A DNA stretch of 64,000 nucleotides, taken from Cryptomeria japonica (taxonomy: Eukaryota > Streptophyta > Pinopsida > Cupressales > Cupressaceae). Each line of letters starts with the position of its first letter. The first letter of the stretch is position 1. The stretch is taken from the NCBI RefSeq assembly GCF_030272615.1, contig NC_081408.1, positions 405,673,389 through 405,737,388 of the forward strand, written 5' to 3'. Shown piece after piece: positions 1 to 12,560 of this stretch. The notes beneath the pieces are model-generated. The model was given only the letters and a program-made list of their open reading frames with translations, was not told where the DNA came from and did no database searches. The translations under genes and the position numbers were made by a program.

Positions 1-159
1 AGCTTCTTGAACATACACTTTATGTGTCCTTTGGGACAAAAATACAATATGATTTATGTGTTTGTAAGACAAGTCAAGATCTCATCCATTCAAATACAAC
101 AAACATTGAAAAATCAAACTTCAAATGGTCAAATTCACAAGTTTTACAACAGATTAGCT

Positions 160-1065
160 CTTTCAGTCAAAATAGTCGCACCTACTGTCCAAACAATCGC
201 ATTTACAGTCCAAACATTAGCTCTTTTGGTCCAAACATTAGCTCTGTCAGTCCAAACAGTCGCATTCACAATCCAAACATTAGCTCTTTTGGTCCAAACA
301 TTAGCCATGTCGGTCCAAATAGTCGCATTCACAGTCCAAACATTAGCTCTTTTCGTCCAAACATTAACTCTATCAGTCCAAACAATCGCATTTTTCAGAC
401 CAAACATTAGCTCTTTTAGTCCAAACAGTCTTATTTTCAATCCAAACGTCAGCTCTCTTGGTGTGAATGTCAAATTTCTCATATTTCAACATTAACTCTC
501 CAAGGTTGATCATATTAGAGTTTCTAGTCTAAATAGCAGAGTTCCTGGTCTAAACAATAGAGTTCATGGTTTAAATAGCAGAGTTCTTAGTCTAAACAGT
601 AGCTCTCTTGGTTTAAAGGTCAGCTCCCTTGGTCTAATCAACAACTCTTGTGAGTTGCATGTCAAATTGCTCATGTTGCAACATTAGATCTCCTAGTTTG
701 TACTTGTTTGGTGTAAATGTCCATTCTCTGAGTCTGAAAATCACAAAGTTGGGTCAAAATTGCAATATCCTAAGTTCAAACACTTAGTTTGCTAAGTCTA
801 CACATCATTATTTAAACTTTAGAGTCACTGTATTGCAAAACAGCATTTCTGGTCTGTCTGCCAACATTTCTGGTCTGTCTATCAACGTTTCTAGTCAGTA
901 TAGAAGCATTTCTGGTCTATCTGTCAGCATTCCTGGTCTGTCTGTCAGTGTTTCTGGTCAGTATAGCAGCATTTCTAGTCAGTATAGCAGCGTTTCTAGT
1001 AAGTTTGTCAGCGTTTCTGGTCAGTATAGAAGAGTTCCTGGTCATTTTGTCAGTGTTTCTGGTAA
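160..1065 (+). repeat. 21-bp periodic repeat array in retroelement leader
   Basis: Three consecutive blocks share a 21-bp period. Block one (about 165-480) has units starting TCCAAACATTAGCTC, arranged as a 63-bp higher-order unit of three 21-mers. Block two (about 520-650) has units like GAGTTCCTAGTCTAAATAG. Block three (about 835-1060) has about eleven units like GCGTTTCTGGTCAGTATAG. A period of 21 is divisible by 3, so open frames appear on both strands; these are by-products, not genes. The array lies upstream of gag and so belongs to the leader (or 5' LTR end) of the Tat element. Confidence 0.85.
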
Positions 1066-1616
1066 AATACATAAAAAAAAAACCCATTTCTCAAACAACT
1101 AAACATTGAGAGTAGGTCATCTTCTTGGGTCATTCAATCAGGTTATCTTCTATCAAAACATATTCAAGAGCAAGACACATAATTGTCTCAAGTATTCACC
1201 TCAAACAAGTTTAAAGATCAAACACCTTAAAGTGCAACATCACATTTTCTTTGATAAATTGATCGTTCAAACATAGTTTCTCATCAGGATCTACCATCCT
1301 TTAATCATGAAACTACAACGCTTGATCAGAATAACTTCGTTCTTTATCATAGGATATATCGTTCTTATTGAACTTGGTCATATCAAAAATCACAAAATTT
1401 GCACTCCAAAACTAAGATCGAAAAACTTGCAAACAAATAAATACTTGACAATATCATTTCCTCAAATAATTGATCACTTATTGTGACACATTACGCAAGA
1501 TTTAAACCTCGAAAAACATTCAAAACATGTGTATGCCTATTCTAACCAGGGCTCAGAGATGAAAGATTGCAAAAATAGAAATAGAAACGTTTGAAATAAC
1601 TGAAGACTATAGAAAT
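1066..1616 (+). other. Leader of Tat element between repeats and gag
   Basis: AT-rich noncoding sequence linking the 21-bp repeats to gag. No convincing primer-binding site was found in this stretch, so the 5' LTR boundary cannot be placed. Nothing else recognisable. Confidence 0.5.
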
Positions 1617-3170
1617 GTGGAACACGAAGATGAAATACAAGTCGAAGAGGAAATAACAGAACAACAAGTCGGAGACATCAAAAAAGATCCTCAATTCGAT
1701 AAATTTATGCAAAAAATATTGGAGGGAGAAAAAGAAAAATATTTCCTAACGTTAGCAAAATCTGGTGCTAAACTCCCCCAAGATTTTGATATGAACAAAT
1801 TAACACAAAAGAGAAATGAACCCCCCCTTAATAACAAACAATACGAGGATATTTTTGGTCTCAAACTCAATGACACGTCAATTTCTAGTAACACCAAAAC
1901 TAATGAGGAAACTTACATTCCCACAAGGGATGAAGTAGAAATTCTAAATAATGCTCAATCCATTGAGGATACAAGAAGGGGTAGAGATGATACCAGAAGA
2001 GATCAAGATCCTCCTAGAATGCAAAATCATGGTTATGGAAGAACAAATCATGTTGATAATCCTATCACAACTCTCGCATAACAAATACAAAAACTGCAAA
2101 CACAAATTCAAGATATGCAGAGAGGAAATGTTAGAAGATACTCACTTCAAGAAATCTATCCTTATCCATTCGACAAGAATCTAAACATGAGACCATTTCC
2201 TATAGGTTTTGAAACTCCTAGATACAAAAAATATGATGGAAGCATTGACCCCCAAGATCGTATACAATAATTTTGCACAATGAGTATGGAGTTTGCACAT
2301 GAGGATACCTACTTGATGAGATTATTTCCAAAAAGCTTAACTGGACTAGCTATGGAATGGTTCTAAAACTTACACCTGGAATCAGATCATTCTCAGAATT
2401 GGTGGATAAGTTTGTTTCACAATACTCTTACAACATACAACATGAAGTAACAATGCTAGACCTATGTAATGCCAAACAAAAGAGTGGATAACCTTTCATG
2501 ACATTTTTACAACGATGGAGACGGTTAGCTTCGCGGTATCCTTGTACAGTGCCAGAGTATGAAAAAATGGACATATTCATCGACAAATTAAATGATCAAA
2601 TGAGTTATTACTTAAAAATGCAAGGAAATCAAAATTTTGGAAAAATGATTGATAATGGAATCAGAATGGAGGAAGCCATGATAAAGAAAGGTGAGTTGAA
2701 AATATTCAAAGGAGTTCACACTCCTAACAACACTAACAACAACAATCACAATCATAAGCCAAAGTTTTGGAATAGAAATCGTAATTTCATCAATGATGGG
2801 ATAGTGGATAACAACAATGTGAAACCAAAGCAAATGGTTTTTAATTTATCCAATCACTCAACAATAGCTCAGCAAAACAACAATCACCAAAAAGCAACTA
2901 TCAAAAATTTCTTTCGAAGACAATTTACAAACATTGGTTAACATCTTGGATCTGCATTAAAAACATTTATCGCAAACAAATTGATTACTTTACCAGAAGA
3001 AAGAAACTTTGAACCCAAGGTAAAACCTTCTTGGTGGAATGACAACCATTATTGTGATTTCCATCGAAACAAAGGACACCAAACAGATGCTTGTCAATGA
3101 TTAAAACATGTCATCCAAGATTTGATTGATAATGGAATAATAACTGTGGATTGACATACAACAAATGAAT
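1617..3170 (+). pseudogene. gag remnant of Tat element
   Basis: Acidic/basic N-terminal part (about 1617-2080), followed by the conserved gag core around 2190-2700 (FDGSIDPQD-like context, then FLQRWRRLASRYPCTVPEYE). A C-terminal zinc-knuckle-like stretch lies near 3050-3110 (CDFHRNKGHQTDAC reading). Gag forms the particle that packages element RNA. Broken fossil. Confidence 0.75.
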
Positions 3171-3479
3171 CTCACACAGCTTTCAAAACTCCTCTTCCTA
3201 ACTATGAGAAGGGTGAATCATCAACAGGGCAGAATGGTAAAGGTAAAGCAAAGGTAAACTATGCTCATAAATATGACAATGTGGTAAATATGATCGTGGT
3301 TAAAGAGAAACAACATCAAGAACCCGCTCATGTTATCACATGAAGTAAAGACAAAGTGGGTTTTCCAGGTCCCACAACTAACAGGTCATCCACTACCAAA
3401 AAATAAAATCTAGTGGATCAATTACAAAAAACACCCGCACAAATATCCATTTGAGAACTTTTAAAGCTTTCACCTGCAC

Positions 3480-4230
3480 ACAAAGAAATTTTAGAAAGAG
3501 CATTAATCGATACAACAGTATCTAAAGATCTTGATATAGATCAATTCCAAACCATGGTGGGACACCTCACAACCCCTCACTACTTATCATTTACCGAAGA
3601 AGACGATATATCCTTGCAACATCCCCACAACGCTCCTTTGCATATTGAAGTCCTCATTCACAAAACGTGCATTAAACGCATTCTAATAGATGGTGGAGTT
3701 GGCCTAAATATTTATTCATTGAGTCTTGTTCGTGCCTTAGGATATTCAGAAGATGCAACTGATGTCTAGAAAAGGATCACCATAAAAGCCTATGATGAAG
3801 AAGAATGTTCCTCCAAGGGAATTGTGATACTACCCATCAGAATGGGACCTTTGCAGAAATACACAGCATGCCAAGTTCTAGACTTGGACTTATCATATAA
3901 TGTACTCCTGGGGAGACCATGGATACATGACTTGCAAGTTGTCCCATCAACATATCATCAGTGTGTCAAATTTCCCTACAACGGACAAGAAATCACAGTC
4001 TTTGCAGATTCAAATCCATTTCAATACTGTAGCAATCTAAAAATGGCTCAAGAAGTCATTGTTCCTCATAACAGGGAGGCATCATCTTTGAACACACAAT
4101 CCAAGGAACAATCATTTGCCTCTATTTTATCAAGTATGGAAAAACAAATGCAGCTAAGAGATCGAGGGAATGGAGAATATTCAATATCACAATTACCACT
4201 CTCTCCTAAATCCTTTGGAAAACCATAAAA
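3480..4230 (+). pseudogene. Retropepsin-like protease remnant
   Basis: The region reads with aspartic-protease spacing: a strand entering ILIDGGVGLNIYS, later PYNGQEI, and the GRPWIHDLQVVPSTYHQ block that typifies Ty3/gypsy protease domains in plants. The enzyme would cleave the gag-pol polyprotein. Part of the same broken element. Confidence 0.7.
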
Positions 4231-5690
4231 CTCTAAACAACAACCAATTACGAAACATCTTCCAATATTTGATGGAGCATTCATTAGTGTTGGAACCTTA
4301 TCAGAGGAGACAAAAGACAAAGATGTGCTACAGTGGCTATACAAAGATGAAGAAGTTCAACAAAAGGTCAACAATCTCATAATACCCACTAAAAAATATG
4401 GAAAAGGATTTAACATTCTTCAAAAAACGGGATACACTAGAACAAGTCCTATAGGAAAAAGAAAAGAAGGTATCTCATAACCTATCCAACCTCATACTCA
4501 GCAGGTTACAGACAAAGCGGGCTTAGGGTATGGACAAGTTACTCTACCAGAAGACAGATTCTCTAATCAGCACCAAGAGGAATATGAAAATAGACAAGAA
4601 CAACTTGCAATTGAAAGGGAAGAAGCATCTCCTAAGCAACAAGCACAAACAAACATGAATTGGAAAAAGAAACAATCATCAAATCAACAAGAGAAACAAA
4701 CCAATGACACCTCCCAGGCATCATTAACTCTCAATCAAAATAAACATGAGCCTAGTACTAATCAAGGAGAGCTGATAGTAAAGTTGACAGAACTCAATCT
4801 CAGTCTAGAAGAAGTTGAATATGAAAGAAGAAAAGATATAGCCAGAAAAGCAGAAGAAATGTTATATGAACAAATCTGTAGATTGCAGGCTGCAAGTGAT
4901 ATAGATTCTAATGAATGGGAATGGGATTCCTATCATTCTAAAGAATCAACTGAAGAAAATTACTTTGAAGAAGATGTAGGAGTCGATGTAGTTCACACGT
5001 ATGCAGGGCAAACATTAGGAACTAGTTCACTTGAATTAGAATCACATTCAGCTGACTTGGACTTAATTGAGGATGATCAATAACTTCTTGTGCGAGGTCA
5101 TTCTGATGAGGGTACCTTTCTAGACATTGACATACATATTGAAAACTTTGATAACTCAATCATGACCCTAAATACTCTCAAAACATCTCAACCTAATGAC
5201 CCCTACCTCTAATCCACCCCGAACTTATAGATTGGGAAAATGAAGGACATACTGCCATTGATACCTTTCCGAATGACCATGCCATATCCGTATATCTTAA
5301 TGCAATCGAAACCACAACAACTTCCACTAGGAATTTTAGGATCACATCTTCTAGTCAAGTGGGTGCCAAATCTCCTAGTTGCAAAAAGGAAAATAAAGAA
5401 AACAATATCAGGTCCAATGCTGAGAACCACTTCTTGACGACATTAGATCAAGAAAAAGTAAAAAGAAAGGACGCATCTAACGGTGAAAACCTCCTTGAGG
5501 TGTCGGAAGATGGGAGATTTGACACTTTACATGAGTACTATCAAGAAATGTCATCAATTTTGATCAAACCAACAGAAGCAGTTAACATTGGGACAACAGA
5601 GCAACCAAAGATCCTACATCTAGCGACTTCTCTGTCAGAAGAACAAAGGAAACAATATATGAAATTCTTTAAATGACGGTAAATCAATTT
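4231..5690 (+). pseudogene. Protease-RT linker of Tat element
   Basis: Low-similarity linker rich in Gln, Asn, Glu and Asp (acidic stretch around 4890-5080). It contains recognisable islands such as FDTLHEYYQEMSS and LHLATSLSEEQRK, typical of the segment preceding the Tat RT domain. No separate function is claimed. Fossil. Confidence 0.55.
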
Positions 5691-6660
5691 CACTTGGTCA
5701 TATGCAAACATGCCAGGATTGGATCCAGAGCTCATTATGCATCACTTAAATGTCAATCCAGGAGCCAAAATAGTCAAACATAAATTAAGAAAAATGCATC
5801 CATATATCGCTCTCCTGGTCAAAGAAGAACTAAAAAAATTACTAGATGTAGGATTCATGTGACCTATAGCATATCCTCAATGGGTATCAAACATCGTTCA
5901 TGTTTCAAAGCTAGACATAAGTATCAGAGTATGCACAAACTTTAGAGATCTTAATAATGCATGTCCAAAGGATGACTTTCCTTTGCCTAACATTGACATC
6001 ATTGTAGATTTAACAGCTGGACACTCCATGTTCTCTCTCATGGATGGTTTCTCCTGATACAATCAGATTAAAATAACACCTAAAGATCAAGAAAAGACAG
6101 CTTTCACATGTCCATGGGGTACTTTCTATTGGAATGTCATGCATTTTGAACTAAAGAACGCAAGTGCCACATATCAGAGAGCTATGACAACGATATTCCA
6201 TGACATGATGCATACATTCATGGAAGACTATGTGGATGACATCTTGGCCAAATCATACAATAGAGAAGAATATATAGAGATACTGGAAAAGATCTTTGAC
6301 CGGTTAGAACAGTACAAGCTACGGCTAAATCCTAAGAAATGTGCCTTTGGTGTCACTTCAGGAAAGCTATTGGGATACATTGTTTCAGGTAGAGGCATCG
6401 AAGTAGATCTAGCTAAGGTCAAAGCAATCATGGAAATGGCATCTCCCAAGAATATAAGTCTACTCATATCACTACAAGGAAGACTCCAGTCAATCAAAAG
6501 ATTTGTTGCTCAACTAGCAGATAAATGTCAACCATTTACTCATCTATTGCATAAAAATGTTCATTTCAAGTGGGACCATCAATGTGAGGATGCATTCAAC
6601 AAGATCAAGGTATATCTCATGCAACCACCTATTCTAATGTCACCAATTCCATAAAATCCA
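5691..6660 (+). pseudogene. Reverse transcriptase remnant (Tat)
   Basis: RT blocks are seen in order: PGLDPELIMHHLNV, the ARPVKQ-like entry, NFRDLNNACPKDDFPLPNID, the TAFTCPWGTFYWNVMHFELK block, the YVDD catalytic box at about 6229-6240 and LRLNPKKCAFGV. The connection domain follows (LQGRLQSIKRFVAQLADK). RT copies element RNA into DNA. Broken fossil. Confidence 0.9.
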
Positions 6661-7490
6661 TTATTGCTCTATGTATCGACCACTGAAATATCATTAGGAG
6701 TTCTGCTCGCACAACAGGATAATGAAGGAAAAGAACTGGCCATCTACTACATCAGCAGAACACTAGTAGGATACGAGCTCAACTATTCCCTAATGGAAAA
6801 AGCATGCTTGGCGGTAGTTTTTGCTTCTCAAAAATTAAGACACTATCTACTATCTCACTCCATTGAGTTGATAGCTAAAATCAATCCATTGAAGTATTTG
6901 CTTAGCAAGGCAACATTGACAGGACGACTAGCAAAATGGATCATGATTCTAAGTGAGTTTGATATTGAGTATGTAGATAGAAAAGTTATCAAGGGACAAT
7001 TCATTGCAGACCAACTAGCTGAGGCACCACTTCAAGATGATTATCCTTTGCAAATTGAATTTCCCAATGTTGATATCCTAACAGTCACCACAAAAACATG
7101 GCAATTGTACTTTTATGGTTCATATACACAGCATGGATCAAGAGCAAGTATTCTATTCATCACACCACAAGGTCATACAGTTCCGAAAGCATACAAATTA
7201 AGCTTCCCATGCACCAACAACACAGCAGAATGTGAAGCTTTGGTTACAGGTATCAAAATGGTTGTATAATGGAACATTACACAACTTCAAGTCTTTGGAG
7301 ACTCTCAGCTCATCATCATTCAAATTAATGACGATTACCAAACAAAGGATGAAAAATTAATGCCTTACAAAAAGATGGTAGATGATTTCAAGAAGTATTT
7401 TGTAGAAATAACTTTTGAGAAAATTCCAAGGAATGACAACAAAGCAACAGATGCCATGGCAACACTTGCTTCTCTACTTCAGACATAGGA
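6661..7490 (+). pseudogene. Tandem RNase H remnants (RT-linked and archaeal-type)
   Basis: The first RNase H follows RT directly (LLYVSTTEISLGVLLAQ, IYYISRTLVGYELNYS, KLRHYLLSH). A second RNase H-like domain follows at about 7095-7480 (WQLYFYGSYTQHGS, ITPQGHTVPKAY, CTNNTAECEALVTG). A second, archaeal-type RNase H between RT and integrase is an established feature of Tat-lineage elements and supports the lineage call. Confidence 0.8.
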
Positions 7491-7512
7491 AAATCAAGAG
7501 CATTATGAATTC

Positions 7513-8852
7513 TTGGTGGAAGAGTTGTTTTACCCCACTCATAATTGTCCTGATTCCCAAACTATTTGTCACCTTGTTGGGCATGCTTCCTCCCGCTATG
7601 TCCAAACTTACACATACCTAAAAGATAACACCCTACCTCCTGATTTATCAAAGAACCAAAAGAGGAACTTTATTCGCCAATCCTCCCATTTTACTCTTGT
7701 CACGGATACCCTATTTAAACGAAGTTTGGACGATACTCTTTTAAGATGTCTCGAACAAGAAGAATTTGAGAAGGCCTTAATTGAAGTCCATAATGGCATT
7801 TGTGGCACTTATTCAAGTGGTCTTACCCTTTCGAAAAAACTCATACGCTTGGGCTATTATTGGCCAACTATGGAACGATATTCTTTTCAGATAGCTAGAA
7901 CATGCAAACAATGCCAGATCCATGGGAGTTTGATTCATGCACTAGCACAAGAACTTCATGCTTTGGCAACATCTTGGTCTTTCTGCCAATGGGGTCTTGA
8001 TCTAGTAGGAAAAATAATTCCTTCTTCATCTAATGGTCACAAATTCATCCTTGTAGCTACAAAATATTTCACAAAATGGATTGAGGCAATCCCTCTCACA
8101 AATATCACAGGAAAACAAATTGCTCAATTTATCTTGAACTACATCATATGTCGCTATGGAATACCCATGACCATTATCACTGATAATGGGTGACCCTTCA
8201 AGAATCAGGACGTACAAGAACTATGTGAGAAATTCAAGATCCAACACAAATTTTCCACACCCTACTATCCACAAGGGAATGGGCAAGTAGAGGCATCAAA
8301 CAAAACTATTCTTAAAATCCTCAAAAAGACAGTGAATGATGCTAGAAGAGATTAGCATATCCAATTAAACCCTACTCTATGGGCCTACCATACCAATATT
8401 CGCACGCCAACAGGTGCCACACCTTTCTCCCTTGTTTATGGATCAGAAGCAATATTGCCAATAGAAGTAGAGATACCTTCTCTACGAGTATCATTAAAAG
8501 GTCTTATCCCGGATGAAGAACAACGAGTATCTATACTGCAAGAGTTAGAATTGATCCATGAACGAAGACAAAATGTCTTTGATTGTTTAAAGGTATATCA
8601 ACAAAGAATGTGCCGAAGTTATAATCACAAGGTTAAACCATGAGTCTTTCAAATTGGAGAACTAGTACTAAAGGAAAATCCATGCAACCAGGCAGATCGA
8701 GAAAAGAAAGGAAAGTTTGAACCAAACTGGTTAGGTCTGTTTGTGGTCACAGCAGTATTTGGGGCAGGAGCATATCAGCTATCAACAGAAGACAGGGATC
8801 AGCTCGAGGAACCCATCAATAGCATACATCTAAAGAATTTTTATGTCTGAAA
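7513..8852 (+). pseudogene. Integrase remnant (Tat)
   Basis: The HHCC zinc domain is visible (VHNGICGTYSSG ... CKQCQIHG). Next comes the catalytic core with GLDLVGKI, ITDNG and the GNGQVEASNK block, then the C-terminal region (FSLVYGSEAILPIEVEIPS; WLGLFVVTAVFGAGAYQL). Integrase inserts the element's cDNA. The frame ends near 8850 at IHLKNFYV, the usual last residues of this lineage. Broken fossil. Confidence 0.88.
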
Positions 8853-10500
8853 AAGCAGAAAATCAAAAAACTGTGAAAAAATAGAAAATACAAAAACAGT
8901 GAAAAAAAATGAAAAATAAGTAAAAAAAAATCAAATATGAGAAAAAGTGCAATAAAAATAGATAATGAAAACCTGGAAAACAGGCGTTATCTGTCAGTGA
9001 GCTCTTCCATCTATTGGTTCATGCATTCTTCCGCTTGCATTCTTTTCCTTCATCGTTGTTCATATCCATCATAAAGCCTTTGTACATACGCAAGCATCCC
9101 AAGTGATTTCTCGTCATGGTTTGGATCATTGACTATATCATAATAAAGGTTTGTTTCTAGGCTGGGGGCAAAAAGTTTCGATCATCTTGAGCTTAATCAA
9201 ATAGGTAGAACAACAGTTAGACAAACACTGGTCAAGCGAAAAACTGAGACACATCCAACATTGAACATAAGATCACATTGTCAACCATTAACTATCACAT
9301 ATCAATCTAAACATGACAAAACACATATCAATGGATGATATATCTTAACTCATGATTTTAACACTTTGGCAATAATGGTTCAACTATTTTATTTTGATTT
9401 TCACTATCATGATTTCAAAGTAACTCCAGGATGTCTTTGACTAGAGGAATGAGGAAGGAACATGATATTTTTCTTGTCTACTGTCTGTAAATTAATCATT
9501 AATATGTACAAATTTGTCTCAGGACATGATCATCGGAGTATCATGGAAGAAATTTTGGACTTGCATATAGAAATGGTTAATACTGCCTGTTTTACTCAAG
9601 CATCACTAAGGTCATCTTGGTTCAATTATACCTCGATTCTTGTGCTAACTTGCAATATCAAAACCCAGGAAGTAGTGATCAGGTCATTATGGTTCAATTA
9701 TACCATTGATGTTTGCACTCACTTCCCACATTTTAAAGGCTCAATGATGAAACAAAGCAATGACTCCATGACCGGTCCGATCACTGCATTGCATTTCATT
9801 TTTGCATTTGTATTTTTAAAGTAGATTTGCATTTCATTCTGCATGGGATCACAATGCTCATATTTTCCAAGGCCAAAGCCTAACATGGTATTATCTCTCT
9901 TATTACATGATTGAGTACATTGGACAATAGCAAAAATAATCAATTCATTCATCTTGCATGATAAGTTAGTTCCTCTCATGTAACCATTGCATACTAAGGC
10001 ATCATTCATATAAAGCATCAAATCATTCATTCATTTAGTTAGATCATTGCATGGCATTCATCTAATCTCAAATCGTATAAAATAGCACCGTTACATTGCA
10101 TTGCATCCATCTCATATTAACATGCATGAGAAAATCATAAAAGTATCATAAACATAGAAAGCATTGAATTGCACATACATCACATAGCACTTATAAGCAT
10201 CATCATAGATATTTGCATTTGCATACATCATGTAAATACTGCATCATCATATATCCATCATCTAAAATTTATAAGCATATAGAAATTAAAGCATGCATCA
10301 AGCATGCATCATGAAGGTAACTGCACAGCATAATCATATATCAAATAGAATGCATCCATCATCTCATAGGTCATGTAGAGCGAATAGGATCGACTACATA
10401 TCATATCATCAAAACAAGATCAATGTCCAAGGTACAATGATATCACAAATATACATCACGAGAATCATCAATATATCATCACAAAATGTGTGTACATGAA
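8853..10500 (+). other. Noncoding tail of Tat element, first part
   Basis: A-rich degenerate GAAAAAATG-type tracts (8860-8960) precede a motif GAAAACCTGGAAAACAGGCG (about 8966-8985), then GGGGGCAAAAAGTTTCG (about 9164). GATGTCTTTGACTAGAGG and GGACATGATCATCGGAG follow. All have counterparts in the same order in the second unit (20639-22120). 9960-10500 is low-complexity GCAT/CATCAT-rich DNA. A 20-bp piece (CATCTTGGTTCAATTATAC-like) occurs near 9612 and again near 9683. No gene was seen. Confidence 0.7.
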
Positions 10501-10519
10501 TGGATCAATGTCCCATATC

Positions 10520-12560
10520 AGTGTGACCACTAGGATGCGGAGCGGAACTCTGTCATGATGCAACAGGTATAGTAGCACCAGCTGCTACCCCTGTACCTGA
10601 GTCTTCACCTGGGGGAGCTCTCTGAAGTGGCCCTGTCACTCCTCGACTCTTAGTCTGGCTCTATCTTGATCTCTTGCTCAGCTATGAAAATCCTAGAGCC
10701 CTCCAATCAGGAGGAACAACAGTAAAGTATAAGGTCCTGTAATACTCAACCTCTCAGATCCCTTGGTGCATCATCTTCAAGGCAGTCTTCCCTAAAATAG
10801 ACTCTGCTGACAATTGTACCTGTGCCTCAACCTGCCGACACCTATCCCTAGCTGCGTCTCTCTTGACTAGGAGAGAAGCCATCTGAGTCTCTAGCTGGGC
10901 CATCTGAGAGTCCCTCTCTACTAGTCGACTCTCTAGCTGCTAAACCTGAGCCTGTAAGTCCGTAATCTGAGCCTGCTGCTGATGAGACAACATCCTAATG
11001 AGGATCCGTCGAGGTGCCTCTGCCTATGGCTTCTTAGCCCGTGATACAGTCATAGGTACCTGCTCAACCGGGGGAACCTCGTGCTCTGGAACCTGATGCC
11101 CCTGATCCCCTGGACCTGATCTCCTGCATCTAACCACCCAAGCCATCCAATCTGTATATACATCTCTAGTAGATCTAGAACTGCTAGCTCCTGGTGTGCC
11201 TACCGCTGCCATGGCCACTGCTTGACCATCTCCCCCATCATCATCTCCTCCATCATCATCTCTAGCACCATGATCTCCTGCATCTCCTCCATATCCATCT
11301 CCATCTCCACTATCATCTCTGCATCCACCTCCTCCCCCCCACCATCTCTCCATCGTCTAGGATCTCTGCGTCATAGCCTCTCATCATCCTCATCTAAGAC
11401 TAGCTCTGGCTCATCTAGACATGTCAGCCTCAAAAACCTATGTACAGTAAAATGTATGATGTACTCATGTGTCATCCCGCTATCCATCACACCTGAAAGA
11501 TCATCCCAATCCAGAGGCCCCAATGATCGATACTTTGTGCATGCCTGGTCATATGAAATAGAAGGCCCCCAAGTAGCCACATCCAATCTCTGGCGAGCAT
11601 AATGAGTTGTACCCTATGGTATCCCATGTATCCCGCCATACTATCTCAACACCCTTGTACAAAGGAATCGCTCAATGACATAGGGTGTCAATCCAATCAG
11701 ATATCGTGTCATGAATACATACGGCATCTCCACTACATCCTCGGGCCAAATCTCACAATTCTTGTATGGCCTCCATACTCTCGATGACATAGGTCCGTCG
11801 CCAAATCTCGATGATATAGGTTCGTCGCCAGTACTCTAATTTGCCCAACTTTCGCTGGACAATGATACCTGGATACCCATTAGCATAAGGCTTGCCTATA
11901 GGTCTATCTCTATTAGCCAATGGTCGTGTGATAGGCAAATGCTCCTGGGACCATATCTGAAGCACGGTCACCCCTGTTGATAACACAGCTGATCCCTGGT
12001 ACACAACTCGGTGCAGGTCATGATACAAGTGCGCCAACATGCATGACCCCCATGCAAATTGGGTCCCCTCTGTCACCATCTGCTCAAGAAGATGGCCCCA
12101 TCCAACAGATAATCCCTTTGACCTATGATTAGGACAAAGGAAACCTCCAATAAATCTGGCAAGCATAGTCGGTAATGCGGCATATCCTAGCTCTAGCATC
12201 TCCTGCTAGGCAATATTGTATCCACCCATCTCATCATCCTCAAACACTCGACAAAGTGCATCTGTCCCACCCCGATCGCTGAGATTATAATACACTAGCT
12301 TGCCCATCACAGGGATGCACAATATCCGGTGGACATCCTCGAGTGTCATCGTCATCTCTCTCGTCAGCAAATGAAAGGTATTATGTTTGCTATGCCAGCG
12401 CTCTACTAAGGCTGTCAATAATCCCCGGTTTATCAAAGATTGGGGCATGTCAAGAAGGGAAGATAAACCACACCTGCCAATGTGGTCTCGCTTCGCCTAG
12501 CTAAGGCAGGGTATCAACATCCATGTCTTCAGGAAGCGCTCCCGAGACTGGAGAACAGTA
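10520..12560 (-). pseudogene. Antisense plant mobile domain (PMD/aminotransferase-like) gene remnant inside Tat tail
   Basis: Read from 12560 leftward, the protein starts with LQSRERFLKTWML and continues with RGLLTALVERWHSKHNTFHL, EMTMTLEDVHRILCIPVMG and GWGHLLEQMV...WGSCMLAHLYHDL. These are typical blocks of the plant mobile domain family (the MAIN/MAIL and transposase-associated family). Later come LDVATWGPSISYDQACTKY and HEYIIHFTVHRFLRL, a Gly/Asp-rich stretch (about 11350-11200) and a coiled-coil-like tail with repeated QLE/SRLVERDSQMAQLETQM (about 10960-10860). Extra antisense ORFs with PMD between pol and the 3' LTR are known in plant Ty3/gypsy elements. As part of the fossil element it is broken. 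Confidence 0.7.

Noticed and set aside
160-1065. CRISPR-like array or repetitive proteins on both strands
   Set aside because: Units are contiguous 21-mers with no unique spacers. Open frames on both strands follow from a period divisible by three. The context is a plant retroelement leader.
9462-10030. Open frames of 100-120 codons on both strands
   Set aside because: Located in the retroelement tail, with no domain, and overlapping GCAT-rich low-complexity DNA.
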